Source of the DNA: Prorocentrum cordatum
Taxonomy: Eukaryota > Sar > Dinophyceae > Prorocentrales > Prorocentraceae
Assembly: GCA_963575745.1 (NCBI GenBank)
Contig: CAUYUJ010019361.1
Location: 37,047 to 90,546 of the forward strand
Length of the DNA stretch: 53,500 nt
Direction of reading: 5' to 3'
Of this stretch, positions 18,701-27,949 are shown piece by piece (within the stretch, counting starts at the first letter, position 1; every line of letters begins with the position of its first letter). The notes under the pieces were generated by a model. That model was not told the DNA's origin, ran no database searches, and saw only the letters and a list, made by a program, of their open reading frames with translations. The position numbers were made by a program, and so were the translations under genes.

Positions 18701-19030
18701 GTCGCTATCTTGGGAGCAGTTTGGGGGCCATCATGAGGCCTCCGAGGAGCGTCTCGGAGGTTCCCGGGGCCCTCTTGGGGCTATCCTGGGGCCATCTTGG
18801 GGCCATCCTGGCCAGCTTGGCGCTCTCTTGCCCCGTCTTGGATCCTTCTGGGCCGTCTTGGGGGTCTTTGGGATCTCTCTTGGGCCGTCTTGGGGACCTC
18901 TTGGGGTCCTCTTGGGCCGTCTTGGGGCTGTCTTGGAAGCTCATTCGGCCATCATAGGGGCCGTCTAGGGGGTCTCTTGGGCCGACTTGGGGACATCATT
19001 GAGGCGTCTTGGGCCGTCTTGGGCTTCCGT
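18700..19030. repeat. TTGGGG-type degenerate repeat
   Basis: The clearest example of this repeat class: CTTGGGGCCATC and CTTGGGCCGTCTTGGGG units about 12-13 bases long, over 300 bases. Confidence 0.85.
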
Positions 19031-19117
19031 GAGCCCGAACATGCAAGGCACGAAAACTTGTCGAGAACTTATGGGAATCATCGATTTTTGGCGTCTGGAG
19101 GCTTCTTCAGGGCCCTC

Positions 19118-19445
19118 TCGGGGCACGGTCGGTCGGTCGGTCGGAATAAGCAGACGGGTTCCACGGGGCGGAGGGGTGCGAGGGGGAGCAGGGGGGCGGG
19201 AGGGCACGGTCGGTCAAGAGGGGGGCACGGTCGGTCGGTCGGTCGGTCGGCATAAGCAAACGGGGGCCACGGGGCGGAGTGGCGCGGGGGGGGGCAAGGG
19301 GACGGGGCACGGTCGGTCGGTCGGTCGGAAGAGGCAGGCGGAGGCCACGGGGCGGAGGGATGCGGGGCGGAGCAGGGGGACGGGAGGGCGCGGTCTAGCA
19401 AGGGGGGGCACGGTCGGTCGGTCGGAATGAGCAAACGAGGGCCAC
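19118..19445. repeat. GGTCGG satellite array, second copy
   Basis: Four units of 83-102 bases with CACGGTCGGTCGGTCGG, AATAAGCA and GCCACGGGGCGGAGGG, as at 7950-8937. A stray partial unit (CACGGTCGGTCAGTCGGTCG) lies at 19708-19727. Confidence 0.85.
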
Positions 19446-19469
19446 GGGGCGGAGGAGTGCGGGGGGATA

Positions 19470-19705
19470 GGCAGAGCACACGAGGTCGGCATCCCAGCGC
19501 ACATCTTGGCCCAAATAACCCAGTACACCCACGCCACACCCCAGCACGTATCCAGCACACGAAGGCAGCACACATGCTAGCACGTATCCCAGCACACGGA
19601 GGCAGCACACAACCCTGCACACATCCCAGCACACGAAGGCAGCACACGTCCCAGCACACGTCCCAGCACACATCCCAGCACACATCCCAGTCCAGCGCAC
19701 ATCCC
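19470..19705. repeat. CCCAGCACAC repeat
   Basis: Units around CCCAGCACACGAAGGCAGCA and CACATCCCAGCACA, period near 10-20 bases. It separates the GGTCGG array from its stray partial unit. Confidence 0.8.
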
Positions 19706-19774
19706 AGGCACGGTCGGTCAGTCGGTCGAAATAGTTCAATGCGAGTTCATACCGGTAGGTATGATAATAATCCC

Positions 19775-20010
19775 TCCCAGATCCTTAGGAATCCTTCAGG
19801 AATCCTTCAGATCCCTCAGGGTTCCTTCATGAGTCCTCAGGGGTACTTCAGGAATCTTCAGGTATCCCTCAAGAGTCATTCAGCAATCCCTCAGGAAACT
19901 TCGGAGGAACCTTCAAGAATCTTCGAACATCCCGAGGATTTCCCAGGAATCCCTCAGGAACCTGTAGAAGAACTCACGAATACTCTACGAAGCCGAGGAG
20001 GGGCTCTGAA
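19775..20010. repeat. AGGAATCCTTC array, second copy
   Basis: Same motif as 7235-7460, with more variation. It borders a GGTCGG array here too. Confidence 0.8.
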
Positions 20011-20410
20011 GTAGACGCTTATGAAACGCGTATCAGGCTCCGATGTAGCGCTTTCCAAACGCTTCAAGCGCTTGGAGGCTCACGTAAGAGCGGTTGGGAT
20101 CTGGACCGTTCTGGTTTCATTACCGGCTGGGATCTGGACCGTCTAGTTGGGATCTGCACCGTCCAGTTGTCTAAAACTTTCTCTGGAACGGGGCCAGGGC
20201 CAGGGCGGGCGTCTGGGAGGCGAAAGCCGAAGGGGTGGAGGGGTCACAATCCCCTTGGGGAATCCCCCCAGCCCCCCGGGACCACCCCCCGAGACCCCCC
20301 CCGCACGCCCCCTGTGGAGCCCCCCCTCAGCGGGGAAGGGGCACAGGGAAGAGGCTTCCCATCGACGTAATTACAATATTGTTCGATCTCCCTTGTTTGT
20401 CCGATCTTCC
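20011..20410. repeat. GGATCTGGACCGT repeat and C-rich spacer
   Basis: Three to four units of GGGATCTG(G/C)ACCGT at 20096-20163, then GGGGCCAGGGCC and C-rich sequence. It matches 6810-6840 in opposite orientation. Confidence 0.65.
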
Positions 20411-20879
20411 TTACGATGACGACGATTCAAAGGAGGCTGGCGTACTTCAATTTGGGTTGGGCTTGCCTCGCGTCGCAGGGCCTGTCACCTACGCCGACTG
20501 GGTCGGCGGATTCGGCCGTCCTGGACTATTGGGGCTCTCTTCAAAGCCTCGTGGGGCTGGCCTCCAGGCCTCCTGGGCCTTCCTGACCGCGCGGTGGCGT
20601 CCCTACGGGAATTTCGGGGCAGCCTGGAGCGACCAGGATTTTAGTTGTACGTTTCCGCGGGTGTTTCTGCCTCTGGGGAGACAGTACAAAGCAGACAGGA
20701 CTGGAGGGACAAGTGATTCGATCAAAAGAGAGCACATCTGACAAGGCAGCAGCCCAGCAGCAACCCACACAGCCTGACGCCCCCAGCCGGCGGATACATA
20801 TCGTAGCGCAGAGTTGAGCCGCCGTTGGCGCATGTAGCAGTCTCCCGAAGTCGACTGTCAAGCAGGCTAGCTCCTCATG
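20411..20879. other. Unassigned; short open frame at 20416-20586
   Basis: An ATG at 20416 starts a 56-codon plus-strand frame with a reasonable codon mix (MTTIQRRLAYFNLGWACLAS onward) and no recognised domain. Too short to call. The rest shows nothing. Confidence 0.3.
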
Positions 20880-21200
20880 GCTATCCAGATCCTCCTTCCT
20901 GTTCCTGCTAATCCTCCCTCCTCCTCCTCCTCCTCCTTCTCCTCCTCCTCCTCCTCCTCCTCATCCCTTCTCCTGCTCCTCTTCAGCACGCTGTGCTTTG
21001 CGAATCGTTCCAAGACCTTCCCCTGCTCAAGCTGATCATGCTTAAGCTTATCCTTCCTCTGTGCCCTCGTCTGTGCCCTCTTCCTCCCTCTCTTCCTCGT
21101 CTGTGTCGAGAGTCTGAGCTTAAACGAGTAGGAGGAGGAAGGGCAGTAGGATGCTCCTTGTCCTCCCCTCTTCTCGTCACCCCCTGCCCCTTCACGGTTC
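20880..21200. repeat. TCC-rich tract and spacer
   Basis: TCC units at 20908-20975; further C/T-rich sequence to about 21100. No gene. Confidence 0.6.
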
Positions 21201-21204
21201 ATTC

Positions 21205-21380
21205 CAATTCGATCGATCCGATCAGATGTCGATTCCGCAAGGGTTCGATCCGATTCGATTCCGATGTTCCAGCGATCCGAAGCGGCCCGATATTTGCATG
21301 GCGGCGTTGTTCTTCTTGGCGCGGTCTATCCGACTAGATTCCGATTCCTTGTCGATGCGGCCCGATCCGACGCAAGTTCT
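21205..21380. repeat. GATCCGATTCGATT dispersed repeat
   Basis: Contains CGATCCGATTCGATTCCGAT and GCGATCCGAAGCGGCCCGAT followed by a TTGCATGG stretch. It matches 30700-30800, where ATGCGGCCCGATGCTTGCAT is the corresponding end. Confidence 0.65.
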
Positions 21381-22015
21381 TGTTTGATCTGTGGTTTCCT
21401 TTAGACGGGCTCATTGTCCTGAGTCGTCTTCTGACGGGCCTTGGGGACTGGGGAAGAACGCTGGAGGCCCAAAGCGACGACGAAACTCATGACCCCTTTC
21501 CTTCAGGACCCCTCTTCTCCATGGCGATCCGAGCCAGAACGCTCAGAATCGGTCCTGGGAGCCCTCCTTGAGTCCATCCTGGCCAGTTTTTTCGCTGCGT
21601 CTAGACGTTGAGGCGGAAATCTCCAAAACCGCCCAAAGACTCGGAACGAAGACGCCAAAACTAAGAATACGTCGACCACTTTCCCTCAGGAATTTCGACG
21701 TTCGGACCTCTGTTAGGTGTTAGGGTTCGTTCTGGCCAGAGTTTCGAGACGTATTCAGCATCCTGCGGGCTCGAGACGAGGCCCTGCAGCGCATTCAAGA
21801 GTCTCGAGCCCAGGTCCTTTCCAGCTGTTCGACAGTGGGCCGGAGACGGCTGGAGATCGCCGAAGGCCACGGGGAACCCCACCGACGACCACACAGGACC
21901 GCCGAAGACCGCCCGGGGCCGAGGTGGTAGCCATGGGGGTCCCTGGCCGAAGGCCGCGCAAGGCCGAGAGGCAGGGCTCGAGGACCACCCACGGGCCCCT
22001 GGGCGCGCGGCCGAC
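21381..22015. other. No feature seen
   Basis: GC-rich, several short open frames, none with a consistent codon pattern. Confidence 0.4.
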
Positions 22016-22135
22016 GAGCCGCGTCCTCGTCCTCGTCCTCGTCCTCCTCGTCGTCATCGTCGACGTCGTCGTCATCGTCGACGTCGACGTCGTCGTCGTC
22101 ATCGTCGACGTCGACGTCGTCGTCGTCGTCGGGCG
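22016..22135. repeat. (GTC)n tract with GTCGAC
   Basis: CGTC, CCTCGTC and GTCGACGTC triplets. On the minus strand this reads as poly-Asp within a 129-residue open frame (21795-22184), which could be an acidic protein segment but has nothing else to support it. Confidence 0.85.
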
Positions 22136-23050
22136 GCGGCCCAGGCGGCCCCAGCAGGGTCAGAGACGAGCACGAAGCCTCCATGTCTCGGTCCTCTACA
22201 TTCGAGACCGATGATGAGGACGGGTAGCCTTCCCAAGGTTACCTCTGCATCTGTGCTGCTTCGGTCCATCCTTGACCCGTTTCGATGGCCAGCCCTGCTC
22301 GGAGAGCTTCGGCACGGGCGTCAACGGGGCTTTCCATGCTCATCGCGCATCAGTACCTTCAGTTTTGATTGCAGGATCAGAAACGTGCACCAAGCTTCCA
22401 TCCCCGGTCTTCACTCCCCGGCCCCAGAGCTCCCCTGATCTCTGGGCGTTGCTACTTGTCCAGCCGCGCGTTTTCGCCCGGCCTGGGCACCCATGGGGGC
22501 CCTCACAGACCGATCCGGCTGGAGAAGATACCTCAGAGAGATGGGGTCGGGGGCACCGGCCGTGATCCTGCACAATGACCTGTTTCGCGATGTCGGATCT
22601 CAGGGTCCCAATGTTTGCCTGTGGTAGTTCGTGTTTTCGTCTGGATGTGCTGCGGACGGCCCCGGGGGCCCGCAAGCCGGCCCCCGGAGACAGAGTAAAC
22701 GAACAACGCCAGGGTTGAAATAGTCAGTCCTTCGGATGTTTGTGCCCTCGGCGATCACGCCCCCAGCAGTAGGCGCGGGGTTCACGAGCCGACCGCGCGA
22801 GTCGCAGCCTGGGCAGGGAAGAAGGAGGGATAAGGGGGGTTACTTAGACAGCTCCCCCCCCCCGTCTCTCTCTCGTTCTCCGGCACCTGTGGGTTGCTGG
22901 AGGAGGAGGGCAGTGGGCTTGAGGAGGGGTGGTAATTGAGTGGTCTCTCGTCTTGCATCCGCCTTCCCTGGAACGAGCTGTTGGTGGCGACTGTCGTGAT
23001 GCCGCTGGGAGCTCCTGCTGTCCTGTGCAAGGCACGCCTTTCTTGCTCCT
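22136..23050. other. No feature seen
   Basis: Mixed GC-rich sequence with short frames on both strands. No recognised protein or repeat. Confidence 0.4.
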
Positions 23051-23052
23051 GT

Positions 23053-23103
<51 letters not shown>
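23051..23103. repeat. (CTG)n microsatellite
   Basis: About 17 CTG units; reads as poly-Gln or poly-Ala on the minus strand. Confidence 0.97.
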
Positions 23104-23330
23104 AGCGGCCGCCTCTGACGCCTCGGGCCCCTGAGACCCAGCAGCTTGCCCAAGAAAGGGCTCCCCCCCGCCCGTGTCCCTGACAATAGTTTGCATCCGT
23201 GGCTTCTGCGCGGAGGGCGTCGGAGGCCGCGCGCTATCCCGAGGATGGGTGGGACGGGAAGGGCAGGGATTGTGGGATGGAAGAGTAAATTGGATAGGGG
23301 GAGGAGATACTAGGCAAAGCGATAGAGGGA
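23104..23330. other. No feature seen
   Basis: Spacer between microsatellites. Confidence 0.4.
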
Positions 23331-23460
23331 CTCAGGAGGAGGAGGAGGAGGAGGAGGAGGAGGAGGAGGAGGAGAAGGAGGAAGAGGAGCAGGAGGAGGA
23401 GGAGGAACAGAGGAGGAGGAGGAGGAGGAGGAGGAAGAGGAGGAGGAGGAGGAGGAGGCC
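23331..23460. repeat. (GGA)n tract
   Basis: GGA with scattered GAA and GCA interruptions. Confidence 0.95.
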
Positions 23461-23775
23461 CGAGATACGAACAAAAGGGCGAAACACAGTATCCTGGCTC
23501 CATACACGGTCACGCCTGCCGCTGGCAGCGATCGCGGCATGGTGCGAAGGGATAGGTGTGATCAAGGAGGGAGCGAGGAGGCCGTCGACGTAATGCATTC
23601 GTGACTTGGTCTCCCGAGGGCCTCCGTCTTCCCTGTAAGTTGTCTTTCCTTGGGGCAGGTCGGCCCCCAGGGCTGGGCAAAACGGCTTCCAGACGCCGAG
23701 TCTGAAGAGCAGTTGGCCGTCATGATGCTTGTGAGATGCCCAGATCCGGAGGGATCTGAATGTCAGGTGCTATGT
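23461..23775. other. No feature seen
   Basis: No coding pattern or repeat recognised. Confidence 0.4.
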
Positions 23776-23814
23776 TAGGTGATGATGATGATGCTGATGA
23801 TGATGATGATGATG

Positions 23815-23857
<43 letters not shown>

Positions 23858-24325
23858 GGAGGAGGAGGAGGAGGAGGAGGAGGAGGAGGAGGAGGAGGAG
23901 GAGGCGGAGCAGGAGGAGGCGGAGCGGAGCGGAGGCGGAGGAGGAGGAGGAGGAGGATGAGGAGGAGGATAAGGAGGAGGTCGAGGGTAAGGAGGAAGAG
24001 GAGGAGGAGGAGGGGAAGGAGGATGATGATGATGATGATGATGGAGGAGAGGAGGAGGAGGAGGAGGAGGAGGGAGGAGGAGGAGGAGGAGGGGGAGAGG
24101 AGGAGGAGGAGGAGGAGGAGGAGGAGAAGGAGGAGGGGGGAGCAGGAGGAGGAGGAGGAGGAGGAGGAGGAGGAGGAAGAGGATGAGGAGGGAGGAGGAG
24201 GCGGAGTTGGAGAACAGCCTCGTAAAAATGCCAACGTATCAAGGATGAGGATGAGGATGAGGATGATGATGATGAGGGGGAGGAGGAGGAGAAGGAGGAG
24301 GGGGAGGCGGAGCAGGAGGAAAGGC
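23776..24325. repeat. (GAT)n and (GGA)n compound tract
   Basis: GAT units 23779-23855, GGA 23856-24020, GAT 24023-24042, GGA to about 24200, then GGATGA mixtures and GGA to 24325. Frames through it are homopolymeric and not real proteins. Confidence 0.95.
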
Positions 24326-24990
24326 AGCAGCAGCAGGAGCAGAGCTGGCGCGGCCATGGGCGCGAGGTCGACGAGCCACCCGCGCGAGTCGCTGCCCTGC
24401 CCGGGCTGGCCCTCGGACCACATGTCGCTGCCTCGCGCCCCTCCCTGCGCGCCGCCGCTCTTTCCCAGGGGCTTGACGACTTGCGGGGTCGAGCGAGATC
24501 CATGTGGGTAAATCGGCGTAAGTCCGCATCAGTCTAGGAAAGCCCACAGGGCTCTGGGCAGATCCAGAGATGCCCGGGTCGGCATGGAGCAGATCGTGGA
24601 GGAGCCAGCGAGGTCCGAGGGACAGCAGACGTCGTTAAGCCCGATGATCCCCGGGACGTGTGTTCACCCAAGCGTGCGTGTTTATCCCGTTTGGCTCTGC
24701 CGATCGTGCGCATTCTGAGTCGGCCCTCGTTGCGCCGTCTGCGTCCTCTTGAAGGTACTCGGGACAGGCACACGTTGCCGCTCACACTTGAACGCTTGCG
24801 GCGAGGCAGAGGTCGGAGGTTGGGGGGTGTGAACGGAAGTGACCCGAACCGGGAAATCGGTTTCGGTTTCGGTTGGTGTCGTGCGTGCGGGCGAGGCGAA
24901 GCTGCGCGAGTTCCTGCACTGGTAGGGGCCACCTGTTGCCAAAGAGAAGGGCCGCCCTCCCCCGTCGGCCGGCCGTGGCTCCCGTGTTGT
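24326..24990. other. No feature seen
   Basis: Mixed sequence. The plus frame from 24658 is open into the following 12-bp array but has no recognised content. Confidence 0.4.
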
Positions 24991-25445
24991 TCCGGCGGTT
25001 GTCCTGGCGGTTGTCCCGATGGTTGTCCCGATGGTTGTCCCGATGGTTGTCCCTGCGGTTGTCCCCGCGGTTGTCCCGATGGTTGTCCCGATGGTTGTCC
25101 CGATGGTTGTCCCGATGGTTGTCCCGATGATTGTCCTGATGGTTGTCCCGATGGTTGTCCCGATGGTTGTCCCGATGGTTGTCCCGATGGTTGCCCCGAC
25201 GGTTTCCCCGATGGTTGTCCCTATGGTTGTCCCGATGGTTGTCCCGATCGGCGCCCCGATGGTTGCCCCGATCGTTGTCCAGATGGTTGTCTCGATGGTT
25301 ATCCCGATAGTTGTCCCGATGGTTGTCCCGATGGTTGTCCCGATGGTTGTACTGATGGCTGTCCTCGTTGTTGTCCTCATGGTTGTCCCGATAGTTGTCC
25401 CGGTGGTTGTCCGGATGATTGTCCTGATGGTGGTCCTCATGGTTC
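24991..25445. repeat. 12-bp tandem repeat GGTTGTCCCGAT, about 37 copies
   Basis: An array of GGTTGTCCCGAT with point variants (CCTGCGG, CCCCGAC, CTCATGG) mostly toward the right-hand end. The period is divisible by three, so all frames are open: GCPD repeats on plus; TIGT, DNHR and related repeats on minus. The central units are near-identical. Confidence 0.95.
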
Positions 25446-25475
25446 ATAGATATACAGATATATTTATAGGTAAGT

Positions 25476-25516
<41 letters not shown>

Positions 25517-25920
25517 CATGTGTCTATATCTAACTATGTCGATACATTGTTCTGTTACTATATAGATAAGTTCATATATATATGGGCAGGTAAACATATA
25601 TAGAGAGATATATAGCAATATAGTAGTTTGACATATTGATGTATTAATCGAGTGATAGACTGATATATGTGTATATATATGGGTCGATGGACAGATGGGT
25701 GTCCTGAATTGATAATTCGATAGATGGGTCGATATATATATAGATAGGTAGGTATGCGCGACAATAGGAAAGTTGAAGAATCCACCAGAAAGAACCCGGC
25801 GCCATCGCAAATCGACCGCCGCCCCCTCCCCCCCCAACCTCCTGATAAACCGTAGGGTTGTCCTATCGGTATACTGTGCCAGCGGTCGGGTAAAACGGGG
25901 CAAACGAAGAGCGAATTGCC
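25446..25920. other. TA-rich spacer
   Basis: TATATA runs (25483-25513) and ATAGATAG-type sequence to about 25755, then unassigned sequence. Confidence 0.7.
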
Positions 25921-25924
25921 CAGC

Positions 25925-26425
25925 ATGCAAGAGGAGAAACTGAGACAGACAGGGCAACCGCAGAGGCGGAAGGAGGGGGGGGGCACTCAGAGGTGGATGA
26001 CTTCCATCCTGAGCGCGCTGGCGCGGCCAGCATCAGCAGCGGGGACCGTGGCAGCGGCTGGGCCGCGGCGTCGGTGCATCCACAGGCGCTGCCAAGCCCA
26101 GTACGCGGAAAGCAAGGATACGTTCAGTTGAGCCGTCCAGGTGTGGACCGACTAGGTACTGCAAGCGAGGAAACACACAGCGGAGCCTCCTAGGTGGGCC
26201 GACGAGGTACTGCAAGTGACGACACGCAATCTAGGTTTCAGACTGCCAGCAGCAAAATGCTGTGTGTTGTGCCCGCTGGGTGTAGGGCGGGGGCTGCGAC
26301 GAAGCGCAGGGCCCAAGACCACCATCACCAGGGTGTCGCTGCCAGCCGCGGCTGCAGCGTCGGCGCCGTGGTGGCGCGCGGAGGGAGAGGGGGAAAGGCG
26401 CAGGGGAGGGGAGGGGAGGCAGACT
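25925..26425. repeat. Long dispersed repeat, copy A, left part
   Basis: Matches 46905-47325 (copy B): GAGCGCGCTGGCGCGGCCAG, GTCGGTGCATCC, TTTCAG(A/G)CTGCCAGCAGCAA and GGCGCGCGGAGGGAG occur in the same order and spacing. Copy B continues directly into what is, in copy A, the right part at 27950. The 26430-27950 stretch is therefore an insertion. Confidence 0.75.
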
Positions 26426-26578
26426 AGGTGCGCTCGCGTCAGTTTTGACGTCCTACCCTTCCTGCCCATCCCTTGTCATGGCGTAGATCTCCTCTCTGTT
26501 CGCACACTCGGATGTCGTAGCATGGCATACCAGTACATGGCATAGCATGGCGTTGAATATTAACGCGCAGCATGACGT

Positions 26579-27613
26579 AGCATGGCGTGGCGACGCCCCA
26601 AAGTGGGCGGGATGGGGCTTCCGCGGCCCCAGACAATCAACGAATCGGCACCGAAGGTGTAATCATTTTCGATGGTTTTTTCGGGAGGCCAGTCTTTAGA
26701 TTTCTGGGCCATTTCGAAGGACCGAAAACCATGCAGTGGCATGGCATTGGAAGTACTGACGCCAACGCTGCAGTGGGAACGCGGCTTGGAACGAGCGGAA
26801 GCGCTGAAATGAGGCCAACGCTGCAGCGGGAGCACGATTCGGAACGAGCGGTAGCCCGAGCATGAGGCAGCGCTTCAGCGAGAGCAGCAGTTTGAACAAA
26901 AACCCAAGCGCGTGAGCTCGGAAATGAGGACGCGTAGCCTGACATAGCATGGCGTATCGACGCCCCAAATTGGGGGAGCTTCTGCGGCCCCAACAATTAA
27001 CAAACTGGCACCGCATGTGTAATCACTTCGGATGTTTTTTTGTTTTTCTTCTGGGGGGCCATTTTTAAGAAACATTTGGGGCCACTTGGAAGGACCGAAC
27101 TACATGCCGTGGCATGGCGCTGGAAATAATAACGCCAGCGCTGCACCGGGAACACGATTCGGAACGAGCGGAAACGCGGACATGAGGCCAGCGCTGCAGC
27201 GGGAACGCGATTCGGAACGAGCGGTAGCCCGAACATGAGGCCAGCGCTTCAGCGAAAACCGCATTTTTAAACGAAAAGCCAAAGCGTGGAAGCGCGGAAG
27301 TGAAGACGCGTAGCCTGACACAGCAAGGCGTGGCGACGCCCAAACAAATCAACAACAATTCGACACCGAATGTGGGGCGTCGTTATTTGTTGTTTATACA
27401 TATACATAAACCTATCAATATTATTGTGGGCTTATGTATCTGGAAGGACCGAAAGACATGCCGCGGCATGGTGCTGGAAATAATGACGCCAGCGTTGCAG
27501 CGGGAGCACGATTCGGAACGAACGGAAGCGTGGAAATGAGGCCAACGCTGCAGCGGGAACGCGAGTCGGAACGAGCGGTAGCCCGAGCATGAGGCCAGCG
27601 CTTCAGCGAGAGC

Positions 27614-27615
<2 letters not shown>
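26579..27615. repeat. 370-bp satellite, three copies
   Basis: Copies begin at 26579, 26947 and 27322 with AGCATGGCGTGGCGACGCCC (or close variants). Each holds CCAACGCTGCAGCGGGA(A/G)C, ATTCGGAACGAGCGG(T/A)AGCC and CAGCGCTTCAGCGA. CTGCAGCGGGAACG...GGAACGAGCGG recurs two or three times inside each copy, giving an inner period of about 57-60 bases. The third copy is cut short by a T run. Confidence 0.85.
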
Positions 27616-27682
<67 letters not shown>

Positions 27683-27693
27683 TTTTTTTTTTT
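27616..27693. repeat. T run, 77 of 78 bases
   Basis: Uninterrupted T except for G at 27682. On the minus strand it is a poly(A) tract, which could be the tail of a retroposed sequence lying to its right (27694-27930) or an expanded homopolymer. Confidence 0.95.
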
Positions 27694-27949
27694 CAAAAGA
27701 CAAGCGAAGACCCAATTCCCGGGAAGCCTGCGCGTAAAGAGCCCGTACGCGGAGGGGGGCCGAACAATGCCCAGACGCCACGAGGGGAGAGAGGAGAGTA
27801 GTATTCCTATTGTTTAATGGTGGAGGGGAGGGCAGGAGATACCAGTTTGAAGCATATCCCTATCCCTACGTTTGACATCACCTCACCTCGATGCCGATCT
27901 GAAGGATTCCCTCCGTTTCTGAGGGCCTATCCCTAAGATTGTCCTCGTT
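27694..27949. other. Possible retroposon body
   Basis: Unique sequence next to the T run. Read on the minus strand it would be the 3' end of a polyadenylated transcript. No coding match was recognised. Confidence 0.3.

Noticed and set aside
21795-22184. 129-residue minus-strand acidic protein with poly-Asp
   Set aside because: The acidic part is a GTC repeat and the rest has no coding pattern; kept only as a note under the repeat.
23770-24511. Poly-Glu, poly-Asp, poly-Ser and poly-Leu frames in GGA/GAT tracts here and at 0.2, 6.4 and 43 kb
   Set aside because: Homopolymeric translations of microsatellites without any unique domain.
24991-25445. CRISPR-like array
   Set aside because: Units are 12 bases, directly adjacent, with no spacers and no cas-like genes.
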